The notes under the pieces were generated by a model. It searched no databases. It was not told the DNA's origin and saw only the letters and a program-made list of their open reading frames with translations. A stretch of 64,000 nucleotides of DNA from CAYUYV01 sp050331455 (GTDB taxonomy: Bacteria; Pseudomonadota; Alphaproteobacteria; JAJFIK01): positions 26,092 through 90,091 of the forward strand of contig JBHJGV010000010.1 in the NCBI GenBank assembly GCA_050331455.1, written 5' to 3'. How positions within the stretch are numbered: position 1 is the stretch's first letter; the number at the start of each line of letters is the position of its first letter. This document shows positions 1 through 6,051 of the stretch, one piece after another. Position numbers and translations under genes: made by a program.

Positions 1-103
1 GGATATTGTCGTTTTCGTTTTCGAGGGTCCGGATCTCGGTCTCGATGAACCGGTCCATGGCCTCAAGTTTCTCGGTGATCCAGGCGGGAACGGTGAAGTC
101 CAT
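1..103 (-). CDS. Acyl-CoA dehydrogenase family protein, N-terminal fragment (cut by window edge)
   Basis: Only the first 34 codons are inside the window. The reading starts MDFTVPAWITEKLEAMDRFI and continues with an acidic helix (E-T-E-I-R-T-L-E). This matches the N-terminal helical domain of acyl-CoA dehydrogenases, where a helix of the form FI-x-E-x-I-x-P-L-E follows a short MDF start. The ATG at 101-103 is preceded by AGGGAGG on the minus strand, a good ribosome site that supports the start. The rest of the gene, including FAD and substrate sites, lies outside, so substrate class cannot be given. Other helical N-termini could look similar; the family call is moderately sure. Confidence 0.6.
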   Translation of the reverse strand, partial: MDFTVPAWITEKLEAMDRFIETEIRTLENENDNI

Positions 104-388
104 CGGGCAACCTCCCTGATTTTTTACGTTCTTTCCCCGGGCGTTCGCTTATTCGGTCGATCTCGTCGCCCGCGCCGCTGCCCGTCGATCGAAAAAGTAT
201 GCCCTGCCTGAAACGGCGCCGACACCCCTTGTGACCGGCGGCACAGTGCCCATGCCGCGTCTGGGCCAAAAAAGGCTCGTGGCCAGGACGGCCCCACAGA
301 CAACAGACCCCGAACGCGCACGACCCCGAGCATTGACGATTACAAACACAGCGAACCTCAAACCGCCCCACGCACAGGAGACAGACCC

Positions 389-1324
389 ATGGGTTGGAAA
401 ATCGAAGCCGTCGCCGTTGAACACTTTGAAGGTGACGATGCGGCCCCCGTCTATACGTTCAAAGTGACCTATGACGGCACCATTCCGCGCACCACGACAA
501 AGATGGGCGTGACCCTGAGCATCGACGATATGATGACCGACGGTGCCGACAACATGCATTTCGAAGGCGGCGGCAAGACCAAGGCGTTCATGCTTCCGGT
601 GGGCGGCCCGCTCGAATTCACCTTCTCGATCACGGGCAATCCCGATCACACCCATGAAGGCGACGAGATCTTCGGTGTGGAGATCACCCGCGAGACCTGG
701 ATCGGCCAGGACGCGTCCGGCACCGGCTATGCCAACACCTATCCTGTCAGTGGGCAGAAGGCGTTCGGCCTGGTGATGAATGACGACCCGGAAGCCGAAG
801 GCGACGCCGGCACCGCCTGGCAGAGCGCCTTGCAACAGGGCCAGGTTGACGGCCAGATCAGCGAGGAGGACGTCGAGAAGATCAAGGAGCAGGAAGACCT
901 GCCCGACGAGGCGCCGGAAGACGGCGAGCCCGAGAACGGCGGCGAAGGCGGCGCGGAAGACGGACCCAAGGAAAGCATTCTCGATGAACACGACGCCTGG
1001 CCCCCGATCTTCGGTGACCGCTCCAAGCCCCTTGAGGACGAGCCCGAAGAGCTCCGGGACGAGGATACCCAGGATCAGCGCGTCGGATCAAACCCGGAAG
1101 ATCCCACCGAAGACTATGCCATGGGCGATGAGGACATGGTGGACTTCGAAGCGTATGGGGGCGGCGATATGCCGGTGTCGGAGGAGATGCCGTTGGAACA
1201 CCACGAAGAAGAGGTGGCCTATCACGCCGATGGCGAACCCTATTACCCTGACGAGCCCCATCACTGCGCCGAGATAATGACGGAGCCTTGCTGCGACATG
1301 CCCCAGGACGAGGCCCTGTTCTAA
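389..1324 (+). CDS. Very acidic protein with an N-terminal Calx-beta-like domain
   Basis: 311 residues with no signal peptide or membrane segment visible. Residues about 1-140 have the alternating beta pattern of a Calx-beta domain: an FEGDD opening, a strand V-Y-T-F-K-V-T-Y, a later H-T-H-E-G-D-E-I-F-G-V-E-I segment like the family's E-x-D-E-x-F-x-V. From about residue 130 the protein is low-complexity and extremely rich in Asp, Glu, Pro and Gly, with scattered His and a Cys cluster (CAEIM-TEPCCDM) near the end. AGGAGA precedes the ATG and an intrinsic terminator follows at 1353. Calx-beta domains usually bind calcium and occur in surface or secreted proteins, so an extracellular calcium-binding or adhesive role is possible. 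I see no named homologue, and the tail's function is unknown. Confidence 0.7.
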   Translation: MGWKIEAVAVEHFEGDDAAPVYTFKVTYDGTIPRTTTKMGVTLSIDDMMTDGADNMHFEGGGKTKAFMLPVGGPLEFTFSITGNPDHTHEGDEIFGVEITRETWIGQDASGTGYANTYPVSGQKAFGLVMNDDPEAEGDAGTAWQSALQQGQVDGQISEEDVEKIKEQEDLPDEAPEDGEPENGGEGGAEDGPKESILDEHDAWPPIFGDRSKPLEDEPEELRDEDTQDQRVGSNPEDPTEDYAMGDEDMVDFEAYGGGDMPVSEEMPLEHHEEEVAYHADGEPYYPDEPHHCAEIMTEPCCDMPQDEALF

Positions 1325-1352
1325 TCGACTGATCGTTGACACAACGCTTACG

Positions 1353-1390
1353 GATGGTGCGCCGGATCCCCAGCGCACCATCTCGCTTTT
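1353..1390 (+). terminator. Intrinsic terminator after the acidic Calx-beta-like gene
   Basis: A perfect 10-bp stem, GATGGTGCGC (1353-1362) with GCGCACCATC (1373-1382), encloses a 10-nt loop and is followed by TCGCTTTT. It sits 28 bases after the stop at 1324 and just before the convergent oxidoreductase stop at 1396. The T-run is short and interrupted, so efficiency is uncertain. There is no matching T-run for the opposite strand. Confidence 0.65.
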
Positions 1391-1395
1391 GTGGC

Positions 1396-2541
1396 TCACA
1401 ATCCCTTGTTGGGATTGATCAGAAACTTCTCGCCCGTGGCGCGCCGGTTATAGGCCTGGAGCGTCGGCAGATCGAGCGCCTCGGCGAGCGAGATTTCCGC
1501 CGTGTAGTGGCTGGCGAAGGTGGTGCGCAATTCGGCGAGAACCCGGTTGCGCAATTTCTGACGGCCTTCGGTGCCGATCTTTTGCAGGAACGGGGTGAGC
1601 AGCCATCCGCCGACCCCCCAGGCCATGCCCAGACCCGGCGGCAGAATCGTGGGGTTCAGGTCCAGCCGGCCATAGATATAGACCTGCTTGTGGACCGATG
1701 ATCCGTAGCGGCTGTATTCCTTGGCATTGAGCGTGGCCGCCGCCTCCATGGCCATGACGATCTGGCCCGCCAGGCTGCCGCCGCCGATGGCATCGAAGCC
1801 GAGCGTCGCGCCCGTCGCAGCAAGGGCCTGGACAAGATCATGGCGGAAACTGTCCTTAGAGGAATCAACGACATGCTCCGCGCCCAGACCGCGCAGCAGG
1901 GCCTCTTGCTCAGGTTTGCGCACGATATTGACCAGCGGAACGCTGTCCGCCTTGCAGATTTTGACCAGCATCTGCCCCAGATTGGAGGCGGCCGCCGTGT
2001 GGACGAGGCCCGTATGGCCTTCCATGCGCATGGTCTCCGTCATGCCGAGGGACGTGAGCGGATTGACGTAGCAGGAGGCCCCTTCTGCTGGCGTTACACC
2101 GTCCGGAAGCACCATGCACTGGGCAATGTTCAGACAGCGGTATTGGGCATACATTTCGCCGCCGAGGACCGACACCGTCTTGCCCATCATGGCCTGGGCG
2201 GCGTCGGACGAACCGGCCTTGACCACGACGCCGGCGCCCTCATTGCCCACGGGCAGGGATTGATCGACCCGGGCCGCCATGGCGCGCATCATATTCTCCG
2301 GGATCGGTGCTGTGACGACCGGCCGGTCCGCGGTTCCGGACATGCTGGCCCGGGTCATGTCCACGGCGCCCACGAGAAGGCCGAGATCGGATGGATTGAT
2401 GGGCGTGGCCTCGACCCGGATCAGAACCTCGTCCGGCCCCGGCTCGGGCAGGGGAACATCGGCGAGGGACAGCTCCAACACGCCGTCCGATTTGACGTGG
2501 GAGCGCAGTTGAAGGGCGGAGGCGGGGAGGGAAGGGGTCAT
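1396..2541 (-). CDS. MDR-superfamily (quinone-oxidoreductase-like) dehydrogenase
   Basis: 381 residues of the medium-chain dehydrogenase/reductase fold. An N-terminal GroES-like domain carries E-P-G-P-D-E-V-L-I-R-V and, near residue 98, VGNEGAGVV. This corresponds to the G-H-E-x2-G of zinc enzymes but with Asn for His, typical of zinc-independent quinone-reductase-type members. A Rossmann part follows (HTAAASNLGQM, then GAEHVVDSS). It probably reduces or oxidises a small carbonyl compound with NAD(P)H; substrate unknown. The ATG at 2541 is chosen because AGAGGA lies just upstream and the fold begins there; an upstream in-frame ATG at 2640 would add 33 uncharacteristic residues. It is divergent from the SDR gene, and the pair may share a promoter region. 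Confidence 0.8.
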   Translation of the reverse strand: MTPSLPASALQLRSHVKSDGVLELSLADVPLPEPGPDEVLIRVEATPINPSDLGLLVGAVDMTRASMSGTADRPVVTAPIPENMMRAMAARVDQSLPVGNEGAGVVVKAGSSDAAQAMMGKTVSVLGGEMYAQYRCLNIAQCMVLPDGVTPAEGASCYVNPLTSLGMTETMRMEGHTGLVHTAAASNLGQMLVKICKADSVPLVNIVRKPEQEALLRGLGAEHVVDSSKDSFRHDLVQALAATGATLGFDAIGGGSLAGQIVMAMEAAATLNAKEYSRYGSSVHKQVYIYGRLDLNPTILPPGLGMAWGVGGWLLTPFLQKIGTEGRQKLRNRVLAELRTTFASHYTAEISLAEALDLPTLQAYNRRATGEKFLINPNKGL

Positions 2542-2727
2542 GCTGTCCTCTTTTTCGTTGAGACGGCGCTGGTGCGGCGGACCGCCAATGCGCCCATGAT
2601 GGGCCGAGGCGGTTTGCCCTGACGGGGCCTTTCCAGCCACAGTGTGACGTCAGGCGCAGCGGAGCAAGAGCTTGGCATGCCCGCATTGCGCGAGTCTGCT
2701 GCCAGCATAGCGAAAAAGGAGATAACC

Positions 2728-3498
2728 ATGGATCTGGGGCTAAAGGGCAAGCGGGCGGTCGTGCTCGGCGGAACGCGCGGCATCGGCCGTTCGATCGCGG
2801 ACACTTTGGCGGCCGAGGGCTGTGCGGTGGGCATCTGCGCCCGAAATGCGGATCAGATTCAAGAAACCGTTGCCGCCCTGAAGGCCGTCGGCGTGCCGGC
2901 GGCGGGCGCGCCCGCGGACATCACGGATGGGGAAAGCTTGAAGGCCTTTGTAGCGGATATGGCGGCCCAACTCGGCGGGATCGACATTCTGGTGTCGAAT
3001 GCCGGCGCCATGGCCCAGGGCAATGATCCGGAGTCGTGGGAAAAGAACTTCCACCTGGATGTCATGGGCGCAGTGAACGCTTTCGAGGGGGCCCAGCCCT
3101 TTCTCGGGGAGGCTGCCGACACCCGGGGCGATGCGGCTTTCGTCATGATCGCCTCGATCGCCGCGGCCCAGGCGGACCAGGCCGGCTCCTATGGGCCCAT
3201 CAAGGCCGCGCTGGTGCACATGGCCAAGGGCCTCGCCCGCCAGCACGCCGAGCGGGGCATTCGGGTGAATGTGGTCTCCCCGGGCATGGTCTATTTCGAA
3301 GGCGGCGTCTGGCATATGGTCGAGCAGGCCATGCCGGACTTTTTCAAACAGGCCCTCTCGCGTAACCCGACCAAACGCTGCGCCACGCCCCAGGAGGTCG
3401 CCAACGCCGCCGTATTCCTGGCCGCGCCGGTTTCTTCCTACACCACCGGCGTCAACCTGATCGTCGACGGCGCCCTGTCGAACCGGGTGAATTTCTGA
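2728..3498 (+). CDS. SDR-family NAD(P)-dependent oxidoreductase
   Basis: 256 residues, a standard classical short-chain dehydrogenase length. The cofactor loop GGTRGIGR is at about residues 14-21, the N-A-G motif is in SNAGAM near 91, and the catalytic Ser plus Tyr-x3-Lys are in IASIAAAQ and YGPIKAA near 140-160. The C-terminal GVNLIVDGAL is typical. The start is fixed by AAGGAGATAACC before the ATG at 2728; the reading frame is open further upstream but without a ribosome site. Members of this group act on hydroxy or keto substrates such as 3-oxoacyl or sugar-derived compounds; none can be specified. It is divergent from the MDR oxidoreductase with 186 bases between the starts. Confidence 0.85.
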   Translation: MDLGLKGKRAVVLGGTRGIGRSIADTLAAEGCAVGICARNADQIQETVAALKAVGVPAAGAPADITDGESLKAFVADMAAQLGGIDILVSNAGAMAQGNDPESWEKNFHLDVMGAVNAFEGAQPFLGEAADTRGDAAFVMIASIAAAQADQAGSYGPIKAALVHMAKGLARQHAERGIRVNVVSPGMVYFEGGVWHMVEQAMPDFFKQALSRNPTKRCATPQEVANAAVFLAAPVSSYTTGVNLIVDGALSNRVNF

Positions 3499-3521
3499 CC
3501 GTATGGTGAAACGCCTTGACC

Positions 3522-4154
3522 ATGACCTTGACTGATGACGAGCTGGAGTGATTGCTGAATGACGGTGAGAGTGTCCGCGTGGAACGCAAGCGGGCGCTCG
3601 AGGGGAGCGCGCGCAAAGCGGTGAGGGAAACCGTCTGTGCCTTCGCCAACGACCTCGCCGGCACGGCCGAGACAGGTGTCGTCTTTATCGGTGTGCAGGA
3701 CGACGGTACGCCACTGGGCACGCCGATCACCGACCAAGTGCTCCTCCAGCTTTCCGGAATCAAGACCGAGGGGGATATTGTTCCGCCCCCGGCCATTATG
3801 GTCGAGAAACGCAGGCTGCAAGGGCAGGATGTGGCCGTGGTCATGGTCCAGCCGTCGGATTCGCCGCCGGTGCGCTTTCAACGAAACATCCTGGTGCGCA
3901 ATGGTCGAAGGCAGTCCGTCGCCACGGCGCAGGAGGAACGAATCCTGAATGAACGTCGGCGTACGGCGCGCTTCAATCGCCCTTTCGATCTGGAGCCCGT
4001 GCCCGGCCTGAGGCTTGATGCGCTCAATATTCGCCAGTTCGAAGAGGAGTACTGCCCGAGAGCCTTCAGTCCGGAGGTGCTCGAGGCCAATGACCGGACC
4101 ATTGAGCAGCGGCTTGCAGCGACGAAAATGATCGGCGATTATATACTTGGGTGA
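3522..4154 (+). pseudogene. AlbA_2/Schlafen-type ATP-binding regulator remnant with in-frame TGA and lost C-terminus
   Basis: The ATG at 3522 reads MTLTDDELE, then TGA at 3549, and the same frame continues at once with LLNDGESVRVERKRAL, the usual start of AlbA_2-domain proteins (L-x-x-G-E-S-x-x-V-E-x-K). So one stop codon interrupts the N-terminus. The domain follows with CAFANDL and GVVFIGVQDDG, then a Q-x-R-F-N linker and FEEEYCPRAF. Full family members run to roughly 450-500 residues with a C-terminal winged helix. Here the frame ends after TIEQRLAATKMI plus a few unrelated residues, so most of the C-terminus is missing. Translation from TTG at 3552 is possible but no ribosome site is visible. 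The neighbourhood is A+T-richer and contains transposase debris, consistent with a decayed accessory gene. Confidence 0.8.
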
Positions 4155-4208
4155 GCAGGATCAGTCATGGTAGACGAGAAACGACAGGCTGGTACTGAGA
4201 TTGAAGAG

Positions 4209-4784
4209 TTAGACGCTCTCGCTTTGGCGAGCCGCTCTCGCCTTTTTCTTTCTGTTAAGGGGGACGCGAAGTGGTCGGGTCCGGCGGGCTGTATCGATCC
4301 TACAGAGCGCCATGAATCTCTGAAGGTTGATCCCGGTCTTGTATATCAGCGCCGCGTCCTCCTTGATCTGATCGACGGAAATTGGCTTTAGCTCAATTCT
4401 TGTGCTGCCGCGCGCTATTTCGCGGAAACTAAACACTTCATTTGTTTCAGGATCTCTCGCGAAGCTGTTATGAACGGTGATGTTGCGACGCTCGTAAGCC
4501 TCGTTGATCGCGTCTAATAGGTCGTCAACTTGGTCCACAGTGTCGGAGTTGGTGGCATTTAGCTCTATGAGAGCTCGCGCGATTTGATCTTTGAGTGGGT
4601 TGGACATATGGGCTGTTAAGGAAATTGATTCGGCGTCGTCTATGCCCAGAATGGCTGAAATGAAATGCCCGACAATGGACTCGGTTTGAGATGACGCGGC
4701 CACGAGAAGACCAACGGCTTGCAGAAGTTCTGTTGGCAAATTGTTCGGATCAAAATCGTAGATAACCTTGGTTTTTTGGGTCAT
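4209..4784 (-). CDS. Hypothetical protein with R-x4-H motif, possibly HEPN-like
   Basis: 191 residues from the ATG at 4784. It is mostly helical, with LPTELLQAVGLLVAASSQTE, a second helix pair, then AYERRNITVHNSF, which contains R-N-I-T-V-H. An Arg-x4-Hiss pair after a Glu-Arg-Arg-Asn helix is what HEPN-fold RNases and related four-helix proteins show. The C-terminus is basic (RKKKARAARQ). No family can be named with confidence. The ATG shares the four bases CATG with the start of the small gene on the other strand, so its ribosome site (a weak AGG) must lie inside that gene. Base composition is A+T-richer than the chromosome around it, suggesting transfer. The HEPN idea is inference from one motif only. 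Confidence 0.65.
   Translation of the reverse strand: MTQKTKVIYDFDPNNLPTELLQAVGLLVAASSQTESIVGHFISAILGIDDAESISLTAHMSNPLKDQIARALIELNATNSDTVDQVDDLLDAINEAYERRNITVHNSFARDPETNEVFSFREIARGSTRIELKPISVDQIKEDAALIYKTGINLQRFMALCRIDTARRTRPLRVPLNRKKKARAARQSESV
4226..4247 (+). terminator. Terminator-like hairpin downstream of the AlbA_2 remnant
   Basis: GGCGAG (4226-4231), a 5-nt loop, CTCGCC (4237-4242), then five T. The 6-bp stem is short but G+C-rich. It lies inside the 3' end of the opposite-strand gene, so it may be only codon sequence; on the plus strand it would end transcription of the AlbA_2 remnant. Confidence 0.4.
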
Positions 4785-4947
4785 GTCGAAAACCTGTGAT
4801 GATGAAGAGCTGACACTGGAAGAACAGAAACGGCGTATGGATGAGGCTTTGAAGCGGGCGATGCAAACGCCGCCCAAGCCGCATTCAAAAGCGAAGGTGC
4901 GCCCACCATCTGTGCAAGATGATGGGTGCGATGGCTCGGACCCTTAG
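4783..4947 (+). CDS. Small basic/acidic protein (54 aa), possible antitoxin-like partner
   Basis: This open frame fills the gap between two minus-strand genes exactly. It starts MSKTCDDEELTLEEQKRRMD, continues E-A-L-K-R-A-M-Q-T-P-P-K-P-H, then a polar tail, ending TAG at 4945-4947. The E-x3-R-R-M-D-E-A-L-K-R-A plus T-P-P-K-P-H pattern is one I associate with short uncharacterised alphaproteobacterial proteins, which is recollection and not a search result. Its ATG overlaps the divergent ATG at 4784, and its stop overlaps the stop of the convergent Cas2-like gene. No strong ribosome site is seen; TTGGG is 4 bases upstream. It could be a chance frame, but the codon pattern looks coding. Confidence 0.5.
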   Translation: MSKTCDDEELTLEEQKRRMDEALKRAMQTPPKPHSKAKVRPPSVQDDGCDGSDP

Positions 4948-5213
4948 ACGAGCGCCTTAAGCCACTTTACGACGTCATCGGGCAGATTCCGCCAAGCTTT
5001 TGAGTGTTTTGGCTTCATCTCGATGATGAGGATTGAGTCGTCATCATCCAGCAAATTGCGAACCCAATCGCGCACTTGATCGTGCGTATTGTCCAGTTCG
5101 CCAATCCAAACGCTTTCGAGAACCCGTCCGATGCCGTGTTTGTCAAACGCCGTATAAAGACGATCATAGTTCCGGGCGTAGTGAGTATCGTAGGAAATCA
5201 GGAAGGTAGCCAT
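4944..5213 (-). CDS. SinR-family / Cas2-like small protein
   Basis: 89 residues beginning MATFLISYDTHYARNYDRLY. The strand L-I-S-Y-D followed by a helix, the middle L-E-S-V-W-I-G segment and the later strand S-I-L-I-I-E-M form the beta-alpha-beta pattern of Cas2/VapD-like ferredoxin folds, and the length fits. Members named SinR-family are stand-alone relatives without CRISPR arrays, and none is present here. The start at 5213 is supported by GAGG 10 bases upstream. Its 3' end converges on and overlaps the small gene at 4783. Cas2/VapD relatives include nucleases and toxins; activity is not shown by the sequence. Moderately confident in the fold, not in function. Confidence 0.65.
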   Translation of the reverse strand: MATFLISYDTHYARNYDRLYTAFDKHGIGRVLESVWIGELDNTHDQVRDWVRNLLDDDDSILIIEMKPKHSKAWRNLPDDVVKWLKALV

Positions 5214-5307
5214 TGAGCTAAGCCTCATTTGTAATGAAGCGAGCCTTGACTGGCAGAAGCGATTCATGGCCATCATGAAAACGCTGGTTTTCTGGGGAGA
5301 AATTACC

Positions 5308-5338
5308 CTTCACGGTGGCTCGCGAAAGAGCCGTGAAG
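5308..5338. repeat. Bulged inverted repeat (first of two adjacent hairpins)
   Basis: CTTCAC (5308-5313), a 3-nt GGT bulge, GGCTC, loop GCGAAA, GAGCC, GTGAAG (5333-5338). That is eleven base pairs with one bulge. It lies in the 270-base gene-free stretch between the Cas2-like gene and the transposase remnant. No T-run follows on either strand. Confidence 0.6.
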
Positions 5339-5346
5339 ATCAGCGT

Positions 5347-5372
5347 GCGGGGAGCCGGGCATGGCTCCCCGC
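5347..5372. repeat. Perfect 10-bp inverted repeat (second hairpin)
   Basis: GCGGGGAGCC (5347-5356), loop GGGCAT, GGCTCCCCGC (5363-5372). It begins 8 bases after the previous hairpin. Such paired G+C-rich hairpins can be repetitive palindromes, an element end, or transcription barriers; nothing here decides between them. Confidence 0.65.
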
Positions 5373-5483
5373 CACCGATAGTCAGGGTTCAAGTTCGCCC
5401 GATTCGCGAGTTCCGCGCACCTTGCTTAACCTAAATTTTCTGTAATCTTCTTCCGGCTGCGCAGGATGGCTTTCGCTTTCTGC

Positions 5484-5846
5484 TTAAGCGTGCGCTGCTT
5501 CGTAAGCCCGCCGATAGGTGAGGCGCTTGCCTTCAGCGCCAGCAATGGCGAGGTGGGCACGGTCGAAGTCGGTCAGCTTGCGGTGATTGTATCTGAAGTC
5601 GAACTCGCAGGCATAGCGCTTGAGGTGGGCTTCTGAGACGTGGTGATAAACACCGGTGATCCCGCGCTTGAAGATTGAAAAGAAGTTTTCGACCGTGTTT
5701 GTGTGCCAAAAGTTGCCGCGCACATATTCGTTGATCGAATGGTTGACCGATCCGTGCCCTGCATACTCTTTGCCGACACCCTTATAGACCTTGCTTTGAT
5801 CGGTCATCAGATAGGACGCGCGGTCAGCGGATGCATCTCTGCGAAA
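5484..5846 (-). pseudogene. IS1595-family (ISXO2-like) transposase, C-terminal fragment
   Basis: The frame reads D-A-S-A-D-R-A-S-Y-L-M-T-D-Q, then H-G-S-V-N-H-S, EYVRGNFWHTNTVENFFSIF, K-R-G-I-T-G-V-Y-H-H, H-L-K-R-Y, FDFRYNHR and ends R-L-T-Y-R-R-A-Y-E-A. These are the hallmark C-terminal motifs of ISXO2-like DDE transposases, including N-T-V-E-N-F-F-S with the last catalytic acid. The N-terminal zinc ribbon and the first catalytic Asp are absent; upstream of 5846 the frame meets TGA and recognisable homology stops. About 110 of some 300 residues remain, so the element is dead. It marks past insertion activity next to the accessory genes. Confidence 0.85.
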
Positions 5847-5871
5847 TCAATCTCATGCAGATGGTATGGGA

Positions 5872-5956
5872 TTGTATCGGCGTTTTGCCGCTTCCTTTTT
5901 CCTCTCAAGCGATACAACGTATCACCTACGCAAATGTTTCATGCGCCTGTCAGGCG
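5872..5956. promoter_or_regulatory. Inverted repeats upstream of the TonB receptor
   Basis: TTGTATCG (5872-5879) and CGATACAA (5910-5917) form an 8-bp inverted repeat with a 30-base gap. CGCCTG-T-CAGGCG (5944-5956) is a tight 13-bp palindrome about 95 bases before the receptor start. The tight palindrome is the better operator candidate. The regulator is unknown and no Fur-like box was recognised. Confidence 0.35.
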
Positions 5957-6051
5957 TGCATCAGGGAACTGTCGCAGTTTTGTGACATTCGAGGGGGACT
6001 GTCTGAGCCGCGATCATCCGTATTGGGCGGGATCACGGATTGGGGGTTTCC

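Noticed and set aside
4167..4391. 74-codon plus-strand frame after the AlbA_2 remnant
   Set aside because: Most of it is antisense to the R-x4-H gene, no motif or ribosome site is evident, and a terminator-like hairpin lies inside it.
4944..5213. CRISPR-Cas remnant suggested by the Cas2-like protein
   Set aside because: No repeat-spacer array and no cas1 or effector genes are present; stand-alone SinR/VapD relatives explain the sequence.
5214..5483. A complete insertion sequence around the transposase fragment
   Set aside because: I could not identify paired terminal inverted repeats or target-site duplications, and the transposase N-terminus is missing.
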